Positions 43,295 to 53,400 of a stretch of DNA of 64,000 nt are shown here, in pieces (position 1 is the stretch's first letter; every line of letters starts with the position of its first letter). The notes below the pieces were generated by a model, which saw only the letters and a program-made list of their open reading frames with translations, did not search any database and was not told the DNA's origin. The DNA is taken from NCBI RefSeq assembly GCF_032362555.1, contig NC_083514.1:4759001-4823000 (forward strand). The letters are read 5' to 3'. The stretch is from Amyelois transitella (taxonomy: Eukaryota; Arthropoda; Insecta; Lepidoptera; Pyralidae). Position numbers and translations under genes: made by a program.

Positions 43295-45937
43295 CTAATT
43301 ATCAAAAGGAAGGGGACATATTTTAGTGATTGGTCGTTTAAAAATATTATTTTTATACTTGACAGTTACCACTCTGGTCAATCCATCCTTTCCGGGGTGT
43401 TTTTCAATAATACGACCCAATAACCACTTTCCGGGAGGAAGTCTCTCGTCCTTGACAAGTACCATTGTACCAACATCAGGTTCCAAAGTGCAATGCCACC
43501 ATTTACGGCGATTTTGTAAAGTGGTTAAATATTCGATACTCCAGCGAGCCCATACAGTTTGAACCATTTTTTGAATGAGCTGCCAACGATCCAGATGCGA
43601 AATTTTATCAGGGAGACTTACTTCCGGAACAGTCACGGTAGCTTCGCCAATCAGAAAATGGCTCGGCGTCAGTGGAGAAATGTCATCAATAGAGGCACCC
43701 ATAGGGCATAGGGGTCTGGAATTTACGCAAGCTTCAACTTGACTTAACATAGTGGTGTACTCCTCAAAGGTAAGATAAGTCTGGCCTATTACTCTCTTAA
43801 TATGGGATTTAATGGATTTCACTCCCGCTTCCCATAACCCACCAAAATGGGGAGATCCAGGAGGAATAAAATGCCACTTAGTATTCTCATTAGCAAGAAG
43901 TTCTGAGATTTCTCCAACCACTGTGGATGACCTATTTTTAAACATAATATCCAATTCCTTTGAGGCCCCAACAAAATTAGTAGCGCAATCACTCCACAAA
44001 TCACTACAGTGGCCACGCCTAGACGTGAACCGCCGAAAAGCTGAAATAAAGGCAGCTGTGGAGAGATCGCTCACCAATTCTAAATGTATAGCCTTGGTAA
44101 CAGTACATATAAACAAACAGATATAAGCTTTAGTAGTACGTTGACATCGTCCTGGATACAGTTTAAGTGTGACAGGTCCTGCGTAGTCTACTCCACTATT
44201 GCGGAAAGGTTTAGTAGGAGTAACTCTGCAGGTGGGTAATTGACCCATCAATTGGCTGATCGGAGTAGCAGAGTATTTAAAACAAGTTATACATTGACGT
44301 ATAGTCTTTCTAACTAAATTCTTTCCTCCGATTATCCAATAATTTTGTCTTACAGTATAATGCGTCAATTGAGGTCCTCCGTGTAACGTCTTAAGATGGA
44401 TATCTCTAACAATTAACAATGCTAAATGACATTTAGACGATAAAATAATAGGTGACTTTACATCAAATTCAATTTCAGCGTTGTTTAAGCGCCCTGTAGC
44501 TCTTAAAATCAGATCTTCATCAAAATAAGGAGTTAATGATCGTAATTTACTAGATTTAGAAAGCTTTTCTCCAGTCCTCAACCTTTGAATTTCATTGTGA
44601 AAACTATTTAATTGGGACAAACGAATACAAACATTCTTAGCCTTAATTAATTCGTCAACGGTTAAATAGTGAGGAAAAGATACAACGATAGTCTGATCAA
44701 CCTTAGTCTGAAGGCGAGTTTTACATATTTGGTAAAACCTAAAAACGTAGGCAGTAACACGTATCAGTTTCTTAAAATTTGAAAACTTGGTTAATAATTG
44801 CAATCCATTATTAAGATCTACTACAGCCGAAACATGTACCTTTACCTTACTTTCTAGATTTGTTTCGGGAATATCAGGGTAACACAATGGAATACTATCG
44901 GATTCTTGCAAAAATTGTGGTCCATGCCACCACAAGTCACATAACTTTAAAGATTCAGGGTTCAATCCTCGCGTCGCACAATCTGCGGGATTGTCTTTTG
45001 ATTTAATATGGTGCCACTGGTCAGTACTTAAAATATTTAATATCTCAGTGGTTCGGTTTGCAACGTAAGTTTTCCAGTAGTTTGGGCTCTTTCTCAACCA
45101 AGATAACACAATAGTGGAATCTGTCCAAGCAAAAACGGAATCATTCGCAATCTTTAAACTAGTTTTTACATCTTTTAATAGTTTTGATAACAACACAGCT
45201 CCGCACAACTCTAATCTAGGTAGTGAAACTTGCTTCACGGGAGCGACTTTGGTTTTTGCAAGCACAAGTGAAACATAAGTTTTATTACTAGTAATAACTC
45301 TAACGTAAACGACTGCGGCGTACGCTAGACATGAAGCGTCACTGAACCCATGAATTTCCATCTTCTCTATGTCATTGAATTGTGTAAAAAACCAACGATT
45401 TATTCGTAGGGTTTCCATGTGCAGTAATTGGTTTCGATATGAAGCCCACTCTGATGCAAGTTCACTTGGAAGTTCATCAGTCCAACTAACACCACTAAGC
45501 CAAAGTTTTTGCAAGAATATCTTTGCTATAATAATGATAGGACTTAAAAATCCTAAGGGGTCAAAGATTCTAGCGATATCAGACAGCACTGTGGTTTTTG
45601 TAAAAGGTTTAACTGTATCTGTGACATTAATATGCAGTTCAAAGACATCTAACCGCGAGTTCCATTTAATACCTAATGCTTTAATTGTATTTTCTATAGT
45701 GATATCGATACATTCATTTGCGACTTTATCTTTATCTGGAATTTGTGCCAAAACCATGCTGCTGTTTGATGCCCACTTATGCATTAAAAACTGTCCTTTA
45801 GCCAAAACTTCAGTAATTCTACTTTGTAAATAAACTGCTGTTTCCTCGTCATTCGCACCAGTCAATAAATCATCCATGTAAAAATCGTTGTTAATAATGT
45901 CAAAACAGTCTGGATAAACAGACTTTTCATCTAAAGC
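43295..45937 (-). CDS. BEL/Pao RT (from YMDD), RNase H and integrase
   Basis: Continues in the same frame after the TGA at 45940-45938; the first ATG is the Met of YMDD at 45877. The RT palm (FYMDDLLTG) comes first. RNase H shows IHGFSDASCLAYAAVVY and AWTDSTIVLSWL. The integrase has a zinc-binding region (HLKTLHGGPQL, CITC). Its core has Asp in GVDYAGPV and WSDCATNFVGA, and Glu in GGLWEAGVKS. The C-terminal DUF5641-type domain ends the protein ([20 protein letters not shown]). No other lesion was seen over about 860 codons, so a single stop separates this copy from a complete frame. Confidence 0.92.
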   Translation of the reverse strand, partial: ALDEKSVYPDCFDIINNDFYMDDLLTGANDEETAVYLQSRITEVLAKGQFLMHKWASNSSMVLAQIPDKDKVANECIDITIENTIKALGIKWNSRLDVFELHINVTDTVKPFTKTTVLSDIARIFDPLGFLSPIIIIAKIFLQKLWLSGVSWTDELPSELASEWASYRNQLLHMETLRINRWFFTQFNDIEKMEIHGFSDASCLAYAAVVYVRVITSNKTYVSLVLAKTKVAPVKQVSLPRLELCGAVLLSKLLKDVKTSLKIANDSVFAWTDSTIVLSWLRKSPNYWKTYVANRTTEILNILSTDQWHHIKSKDNPADCATRGLNPESLKLCDLWWHGPQFLQESDSIPLCYPDIPETNLESKVKVHVSAVVDLNNGLQLLTKFSNFKKLIRVTAYVFRFYQICKTRLQTKVDQTIVVSFPHYLTVDELIKAKNVCIRLSQLNSFHNEIQRLRTGEKLSKSSKLRSLTPYFDEDLILRATGRLNNAEIEFDVKSPIILSSKCHLALLIVRDIHLKTLHGGPQLTHYTVRQNYWIIGGKNLVRKTIRQCITCFKYSATPISQLMGQLPTCRVTPTKPFRNSGVDYAGPVTLKLYPGRCQRTTKAYICLFICTVTKAIHLELVSDLSTAAFISAFRRFTSRRGHCSDLWSDCATNFVGASKELDIMFKNRSSTVVGEISELLANENTKWHFIPPGSPHFGGLWEAGVKSIKSHIKRVIGQTYLTFEEYTTMLSQVEACVNSRPLCPMGASIDDISPLTPSHFLIGEATVTVPEVSLPDKISHLDRWQLIQKMVQTVWARWSIEYLTTLQNRRKWWHCTLEPDVGTMVLVKDERLPPGKWLLGRIIEKHPGKDGLTRVVTVKYKNNIFKRPITKICPLPFDN

Positions 45938-48442
45938 TCATTGTTTAAGCGTGCGAATGGCTAGGAAAGGAGCACAAGAGGTACCATAAGTTACTGTGAG
46001 TAGACGCTTTTCAGTGACCTCTTCTAATGGAGAACGACGCCAAAGAATGCGTTGGTAGTCCACATCATTTTTAGAGATTAAAATCTGACGGTACATCTGC
46101 TTAATGTCAGCAATCAAACAAATCTTGTGTGTACGCCAACGTATAATTAAATCTCGTAGGTCTTGTTGTAGAGCTGGTCCTATAAGCAGCTCATCATTAA
46201 GTGCTGTTCCATGTTCAGGTTTCGCCGATCCATCAAATACGACCCTTAACTTAGTTGTCAAACTAGACTCATTGACAACTGCATGATGAGGTAAATAATA
46301 GGGTTTGTGAGTAATCTTTTCCTGTGAACTGACATCTTCCATATGATCTAAATTTTGATATTCATCAATAAAGTCGGTATATTTCTTTTTGAATTCAGGT
46401 TTACGTATGAATCGTTTCTCCATCTGCAATAATCTCTGATGAGCAATTTTACGTGAATCACCAAGTCTTGTTTCATACGATTCTCTAAATGGCAGACTAA
46501 CTATATATCTACCTTCATTTGTGCGGGTGTGAGTTTTTACAAAGTGTTCTTCGCATTTGATTTCATCCAAAGTTAAAGGTTTCTCATGGGGTAGATATTC
46601 TTCTGTCTCCCAAAATTTTCTTAATAAATGCTCGATCTGAACTAGAGCTGACGAAACCACAATTGTGTGTGTGGATAAACTTGCTTGTGAATGTGCAGTG
46701 CCAGATACTAACCAACCAAGTTTTGAATTTTGGGCAATCAAAGATCCGCTTTTCTTAAGTCCTTCTAATAAAATCTCCGAATATATATCGGCACCCAATA
46801 AAAGATCTATTGGTCCCGGTTTGTTCATGTGAGTATCTGAAAGCGGTATTGTGTTAAATTCTGACCATTGTGATATATCCAATTCTCGTGTGGGAATAAG
46901 TGGCGTCAATTTTGTGAGTACATGAGCACTAATTTTAGTAACCCATTTCGAATCGAGTGGTGAGTAGATATCAAAATTAACTACATAGCGTGATTTGACA
47001 GCGTGATTACTTATGCCTGTGATGTTTGTCTCAAGTAGTGTCTTTTTTAGATTAAGCAACTGAACAGCAGACTCCGTTATAAAGGTAGCTTGCGAGCCCT
47101 GGTCCACCAAGGCACGTAAATGAATGAGAGTTTCATTTCTATTCTTAATACCAACTTGAGCTGTAGCGAGCAGGACTTGTTTTTCAGGAGAAAATACTTT
47201 CATACTAGTGATCTGGACAGGCTCCGATGAACAGGATTCTTTATCTGAGTCTGGGGAATCAGCAATGGCAGTCTTAGTGATTAAATTCTCATTGTGTAAC
47301 AGCGTATGATGTTTGTAGTTACAAGTCCTACAAGTCGTGCGTTGCCTGCAATTTCTGATGGAGTGTCCTTTAACCAAACAATTGAAACACAGGTTATTGT
47401 TCTTAGCAAAATCTCTACGTTGTTCAACTGTCAGTGTGGTGAAATCAGTGCAATGACAAATATAGTGATTATTTTTGCAATAGGTACATTCAGTCTCTGT
47501 TTCAGCATAAAATGTTTTGACAGCCTTAGTCTTTTGTAGTTGTGACGATGCAATATCCTTTCTGTCTCTTTTCTGAGTAACTTGTACCATTTCTATAGCC
47601 CTGAATCGTCCTTCTAAGTATTTATTTAATTCACTCAAAGTTGGTAAATCCGTTGAAGCACCCAGTGATTGCTCCCAAGCTTTGTGAGTTTCTAAATCTA
47701 ATTTGGAAACAACAATATGTACAACAATCGGATCCCAATTTCTCGTTTCGATCTCTAAATTATTCAAACTATTAATGCACTCATTCGTAGTATCGAGCAA
47801 ATCTTTTAAGCCTTTGGGACATTCGTAGGTGAGTTTCTTTTGATTAAGAAGGCGACTGAGTACATTATTAACAATTATTCTCTTATTGCTGTATCTGTTA
47901 ACTAGTGTCTCCCAGGCTTTACTATAATTAGCGGCTGTGACATCAAAATGGCGAAGTAATTGTTCAGCTTCTCCCTTTAAACTGGACCTCAGATAATGAT
48001 GCTTCTGAATATCACTGAGACCTTTGTCTTGATCGATCAATGAAGAAAATAAATCTTTGAAATTTATCCAATCACCATAATTTCCAGAAAATGTGGGTAA
48101 GTTTATAGGAGGTAGTTTAGGTTTTGATATTACAGAACTTGTCGGTGCTTGTGTGGGTGAAGAAGATTTTAGCATTATTTCTTCCTTTAAAGCTGTTTTA
48201 AAATCCAAATATATCTCTTGCGTGTTACTAAACAATTCTTTCGCTGACTTCCTACCTTCCGCACTAATGTCAGCATTTTTAAGAATAGAGTGATGTTCGT
48301 TGGAATAACTCATCCAATACTGCTCCAATAATTCCTTTCTTGTTTCTAAATAACTTAATGTATGACGAGACACAGATGTTTTCTTGTAATTAGTGTATAG
48401 TTTTAATATATCTTCATATATATCTGATAAAATAGTAGCCAT
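45938..48442 (-). CDS. BEL/Pao Gag-protease and N-terminal RT, ends at an internal TGA
   Basis: 834 codons from the ATG at 48442. Gag-like part: LPPINLPTFSGNYGDW and FKDLFSSL. Knuckles: CTYCKNNHYICHC, CFNCLVKGHSIRNC and CRTCNYKHHTLLH. Protease: LVDQGSQATFITESAVQLLNL. RT N-terminal part: LRVVFDGSAKPEHG, CLIADIKQMYRQI and TYGTSCAPFLAIRTLKQ. It then meets TGA about 20 codons before YMDD. Both halves share one frame, so the break is a nonsense codon rather than a frameshift. Confidence 0.93.
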   Translation of the reverse strand: MATILSDIYEDILKLYTNYKKTSVSRHTLSYLETRKELLEQYWMSYSNEHHSILKNADISAEGRKSAKELFSNTQEIYLDFKTALKEEIMLKSSSPTQAPTSSVISKPKLPPINLPTFSGNYGDWINFKDLFSSLIDQDKGLSDIQKHHYLRSSLKGEAEQLLRHFDVTAANYSKAWETLVNRYSNKRIIVNNVLSRLLNQKKLTYECPKGLKDLLDTTNECINSLNNLEIETRNWDPIVVHIVVSKLDLETHKAWEQSLGASTDLPTLSELNKYLEGRFRAIEMVQVTQKRDRKDIASSQLQKTKAVKTFYAETETECTYCKNNHYICHCTDFTTLTVEQRRDFAKNNNLCFNCLVKGHSIRNCRQRTTCRTCNYKHHTLLHNENLITKTAIADSPDSDKESCSSEPVQITSMKVFSPEKQVLLATAQVGIKNRNETLIHLRALVDQGSQATFITESAVQLLNLKKTLLETNITGISNHAVKSRYVVNFDIYSPLDSKWVTKISAHVLTKLTPLIPTRELDISQWSEFNTIPLSDTHMNKPGPIDLLLGADIYSEILLEGLKKSGSLIAQNSKLGWLVSGTAHSQASLSTHTIVVSSALVQIEHLLRKFWETEEYLPHEKPLTLDEIKCEEHFVKTHTRTNEGRYIVSLPFRESYETRLGDSRKIAHQRLLQMEKRFIRKPEFKKKYTDFIDEYQNLDHMEDVSSQEKITHKPYYLPHHAVVNESSLTTKLRVVFDGSAKPEHGTALNDELLIGPALQQDLRDLIIRWRTHKICLIADIKQMYRQILISKNDVDYQRILWRRSPLEEVTEKRLLTVTYGTSCAPFLAIRTLKQ

Positions 48443-48584
48443 TTTTAAACAGTTGAATTAATATTATAAAACAGTTGACACCAGTAACCAGTTATATTAT
48501 TCACAAAGAAACACTGTATTTATTTTAGTTCCTATAGCATTCACAGAAATTAATGTTTGTTCAAATTGTTTTAAGTTTCAAGTT

Positions 48585-48784
48585 CTAAGCAAGAAAGCGA
48601 ATATTCTAAGTGTTTGAACAACATGCGAAATTTTTACAAGTCTATGTTACTTCGAAATTTTCTAAGTCCAGGGATTAGAACACGAAAATATTACAAGTCT
48701 TTTTCTCTTCGGATTTACACTAAGTCCACAACTAAACACTTTAAAAATTTCACAAGTCTTTTTAACTACAAATTTTTCTAAGTC
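48585..48784 (-). promoter_or_regulatory. Alternating CTAAGTC / ACAAGTC motif array in the BEL/Pao leader
   Basis: On the plus strand, ctaagtN occurs at 48606, 48662, 48720 and 48778, and acaagtc at 48636, 48693 and 48752. They alternate strictly with spacings of 30, 26, 31, 27, 32 and 26; a weaker ctaagc lies at 48585. The array sits between the primer-binding region and the Gag start. A related pair occurs in the leader of the other BEL/Pao element (35346 and 35375). Confidence 0.8.
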
Positions 48785-48815
48785 TAAAACACTTCACATT
48801 TATTTCACTGATAAT

Positions 48816-48832
48816 CCGCTCGTTTAGGACCA
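48816..48832 (-). promoter_or_regulatory. Putative primer-binding site
   Basis: TGGTCCTAAACGAGCGG on the minus strand begins 4 nt after the 5' LTR and starts with TGG, as expected for pairing with a tRNA 3' CCA end. The tRNA was not identified. Confidence 0.45.
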
Positions 48833-48836
48833 CTAA

Positions 48837-49004
48837 TGTTCACAACTTACCGATAGAGGGAGTCACTTAAACACTGCACTGATTTTTACGAACTTATTTA
48901 TTTAAAAACCATTTTTGTTTTATAGCTTTAACAGCGAACAACCATAGCGAGTTCTTATACGGCACAGCGCCATCTAGTGTCAGGAATCTAAACTAATGCT
49001 AACA
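48837..49004 (-). repeat. 5' LTR of the second BEL/Pao element
   Basis: 168 bp, identical by eye to 42979-43146. Confidence 0.95.
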
Positions 49005-49019
49005 GCAGCAGACTATTGT

Positions 49020-49188
49020 CCATTTTCATTTAAATGGGAATGATGAAATTAGATTCAAATATTGACAGGTTACTAGCCCATCGCCTAAAAGAATCCCAAG
49101 TTTATTAGCATAACCCTTAGTCGCCTCTTATGACGTCCGTGGAAAAGAGATAGAGTGGTCCTATTCTAAAGTGCTGAACCACACGGCA
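49020..49188 (-). mobile_element. SINE-like repeat, partial copy
   Basis: Core blocks gttactagcccatcgcctaa and cttagtcgcctcttatgacg, and a degraded hairpin end gaaccacacggc. It lies 15 bp beyond the BEL/Pao element. Confidence 0.82.
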
Positions 49189-49285
49189 TCTTAATTAAGA
49201 AATGCGAGTGGCTGGGATTAACAGTTTTCTTTATACAGGTTATCTTCCTTTTAAATATAGAATAAATATAAGATAAAATCGAGGT

Positions 49286-49470
49286 CATAAGCTCGGAGGT
49301 AGTTTCATAAGTCGGAGAGTTCCAATATTATTATTAGTCAATCTCATTGCAACAAGTGCTACGGGTGCTACGACAATTTTTGGGGCTTCGAAAGTACTGG
49401 TGCCATACAGCCGCTTACGTTGACAGATTGTGTGCGACTGAGCAAACGTTGCAAAAAGTTTTTTTCCAAA
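49286..49470. repeat. Unclassified repeat, copy A
   Basis: Shares ctcggaggtagttt, attattattag, gctacgggtgctac, gcttcgaaagtac and ggtgccatac with 56795-56945 in the same orientation. On the minus strand both could encode APVLSK.QKIVAPVAL, but no family was recognised. Confidence 0.65.
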
Positions 49471-50475
49471 GCAGTGACAGTGGGGCGAGTGGAGTCTGCA
49501 ACCATTAAGGTGGCGCTGGTGTACCATTTTCCCATAACAAACACGGGTGTTCACAACGGCTATATACGGACGTTCGTACGGCGGTGTGCACTGATTAACC
49601 CCCTTCAAAAAAAGGTGTGGGAAGTTGTCACCGTGAGGATTTTACGTTTTAGCGTTTTTCGACTTTGTACGAAGCTTATATAAATGTGAATACAATATAT
49701 TTGACTTAAATTAGTAGAATGATTAATCAATATTCCCAGTAAAATTCTATTTTGGGCCAGTTGCCGGCAGCGATTCCAGCAAAATTTCCATTCCCTGGCA
49801 ATGTTCTCGGGCATGGAACATCACTAATTGCAGCCCTTTGTGGGATTAATTTAGTAACAAAAAAGTAACCTTAATTTGATATTACTCTTTTTTACTTTTT
49901 TTTTTATTTGATTTCCAAACACTTTCTATCAGAATGACATCAAGTATAGATAAAATATTGTTGGAGCTTAGTTTTAGCCAAGATAGTTAGGATTTCCGAT
50001 ATAGAAAATCAAATAATACAAAATCACAGACGTATTAAACTTTCTAGGTACAACGATGATCGGAAATCTCATCTTCATTCGCTCTTCCATCGATAAAATA
50101 TTATCGACTAAACGAACAAGTGAACATCTCTAATCCGCCATGTTTGTCACCCGGTTTGTTTATTTAGATATGCAGCAAAAGTAACTACATGCATTACGGG
50201 CCACTTCCATAGGATACTTTTTCAGAGACATATTCAATCTTAAACGTTATTTATATTATGAACTGTTTTAAAGATGATGAATTCAAATTCACATTAACAT
50301 TTTGTGATGATTCTGTGATTTATTTGCACTACCCTTGTACCGTAAGGGTTAATAGTTAATATAAGTGAGAAAAGTTCGTACCTATTTTTTATATCAATTG
50401 TTTGAGTAAGCGGTAAATTTTCGCCTCAACTATTTTTATTTTCATATTATCGTTACTTTGGATTTGCAAGAAAAA
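49471..50475 (+). other. Upstream region of the Gemin3-like gene
   Basis: No clear frame. The first half (49471-49700) is less AT-rich and may be further repeat sequence. The last 450 bases are AT-rich and lead to the start-codon context AAAAAATGG at 50471-50479. No TATA box was convincing. Confidence 0.45.
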
Positions 50476-53400
50476 ATGGTATTGGCACATGATATTAATG
50501 CAATACCCCGAACACGAGATGTCCAGATATCCTACAATATAACATTTGATAATATGCTGCTTGCCCAAGAAACACTAAATGGTTTGAAAAAATCTGGATT
50601 TTTCAAACCATCACCAATTCAATTGCATGGCATCCCATTGGGTAAATGTGGATTTGGTAAGAAAATTTTAAGTTTAATGAAAATTGATTTGTTCTCTTTA
50701 ATTGTAATTTATTTTTTGTTGGTTAACTTTAATTTCAGACCTTTTACTGGAAGCTAAGTCAGGAACTGGTAAAACAGCTGTATTCAGTATAATAGCATTG
50801 GAAAAGATAGAGCCAAAAAAAGGGCTTCAAGTTGTTATCCTAGCTCCTACAAGAGAAATAGCAGCACAAATTTGTGATGTTATAAAACTTATTGGATCGG
50901 ACTATAAAGGTGATTATTGATTCCTTGTTCAATATTTTGAAAAACATTCACTACCGAACTGGCATCCAGATTGTTTTAGTTAAGGATTAGGAAAAGTTAT
51001 TAGAAAACTAAAGGTCTCACTACTAAAATAATATATATATAAATACTAGCTGTGCGCATGACTTTGTCTGCGTGGAATAGTTATTTTGGGCATCATTGAA
51101 GTCCTCAAGGATAAAATAAGTGACCCTAATTGTCACTCTATTGATTTTCAAATATGTCCACTTAACACTTAGGGACGCATGCTTCAAAAAGCAACATAAA
51201 CACCTGCTACCGGGTCCAGCAGACCTAGACAAAATAAAAGTTTTTTGTGTTCTGCACAAACTGGTGTATTACATTTTTCACAAAAAAACCTTGGTTTTTC
51301 TATCTCTCTTCCAGTTACAAAGACCGCAACTTACTTTTCGTCCACTCGTTTGGTAGGGGTGCGTTGTATGCTGCAGTTGGTTCTAATTCCGGTATTATAT
51401 TTTGAATACGGGTTTGATATGCTGTGGAATATTAATGATAGAAATTCTTATATGTACCATTTATGTCCGTAGCACTCACGGGCAGCACGCTAACTGACAA
51501 CTTAGATCGTAATTGTATCGTACCTTAAAAAAACAGTACAAAACTTAAATTCACTCAAATTAAGAAATATCCTAGTACAATCTATGTCAATCCTAATTGA
51601 TTAAATACATATAAACGTAAGCTTTGTGAAATTATTGTAAAAGCATACAAAATAAAACTGTCCATCGGGACAAGACTATTAAAACAATTTTATACCTATA
51701 CTACAAATGCTATATTTACTATTCAGAACCGCCCACCATAACATTATGGTGTACTTATATATGACATTTACATATAAGTACTTTAGCATTGTTTCTTTGG
51801 GATAAGCCTGTAATAACATGCTGTAATAGAAAAATGGATTTATTTACATATATAGAAACAACAAGAGAATTTTATAATTAACAAACTTGAATCACTTAGG
51901 TAGGAAACAAAGGATTTATAGGACGTTTTTAAAAATTTGCATTTTATGGTAACTACACGCGATATTTCTTTTCCTGGATTTTTTTAAAGTAATTTACCAA
52001 GAATCCATTTAGTTGGAGGAAGATTCCCTTCTGGTTTTGGTTCTGATTTTTTAGGAGTCCATTTATACCTCTTATCTAAATTTAATAAATAGTCTTGACC
52101 ATCTATGCCAGAAATCATTCGTAATTTTTTGAACTTACTTCCATCTACTAGTTAAATTAACATTTTTAGTTTGATCCGCGTAATTTTCGTCACATACATT
52201 AATGAGGGGTTCATCCACTAGAATGATGAAAAAAACGAAATGTAGCATTTGTAGGATTTAGCTCCTTTACCAGGAGAAAGGGGCCCGTGCAGTCCACACC
52301 TGATGCCATAAAACCCTTATTTGGTTCCAATTAACTTCCGGTAGCTGACCCATCATTCACCCACTTTACGTTGAGAATACCTAATACATATGACGCAACT
52401 TCGAATTAATTTATTTTCTTCTGCGTCCTATTTTTATGAACAGAAATGTATGCAGCACCACTCTGATTAATATTATTAAAAAAACACCAATGAACTCGCA
52501 ACTTGAAATTGATACACTCATGACAGAGTTAGACGGGAGTTAAAGGTGAAAGCTCAAGTACGTCTCATGAAAAGCCACAAGATCCCCATGACGAACTCTC
52601 GACAGGGCGAGAAAACGCCGCCAATAAATAATAATCGTTGGACCTGACAAGGGAAGCAGCTTGTCAGTATTAAGGGAGGCGGATACTTCAGTGTGAAGAA
52701 AACGGTAACCTATAAAGGTAGCTGTAGGTAGGCGAGCATGGAAACCATCAAATTCGGCTGTAGTACTGCGATTACCAGTCCGTCGTAGCTGTTATAGCTA
52801 AAACCTTTCCCAAACCCAACCATGACTGACACAACAACGTATCGACCCCGAGTTTCCAGCGCTCCATCAATCCTTGGTTCGAGTAGTGGCCAGAGGTCAC
52901 GGGGCACGGGCGCCCCTGGCGAAAAGACTGGGAGTTCCCTGGGACTAACTGCCCTAAAAATATTGACATATAATGTCCAATCGTTGTCTTCGGATAACAG
53001 ACTACCAGAACTCGAAAATGATCTTGAAATTCACGTGTGACGTACTTATACTATCCAAAATAAGAATGAGATCATTTAGAAATCTATGAAAGAGTTCTCG
53101 GACACATTTTGAATGCTCGAATTGCTCTTAATGTCTCCGAAGAAAAGACATAGAAATTAACACCACACAATGTTCATCTGATAGGATAAGGGCGAGAAAT
53201 GCTAAAATCTGGAGTGCTACAAGAGGAATACAATCGAGAAGGCATCTGAGAGGAACAGCAGCCGTAACGTTAGTCAAGGTCGAAAACAAATCTTCAAATT
53301 GCTGGATGATAAAGGTGAGGTCGTAATCAATAGCGTCCAATTACATTGGGAGAGTTCTACAAGCTTTATACAAGTAGAACAAGACCTGAGCAGAACTCTG

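Larger units (their letters stand above)
42979..49004 (-). mobile_element. BEL/Pao LTR retrotransposon, near-intact, second lineage
   Basis: A 6.03-kb element with 168-bp LTRs (42979-43146 and 48837-49004) that are identical by eye. The target duplication is a perfect 5 bp, gcagc (42974-42978 and 49005-49009). The LTRs run TGTTAGC...GTGAACA on the minus strand. The 5' leader carries an alternating motif array. One in-frame TGA at 45940-45938 interrupts the polyprotein. The proteins are clearly diverged from those of the element in SNRK. Confidence 0.95.
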
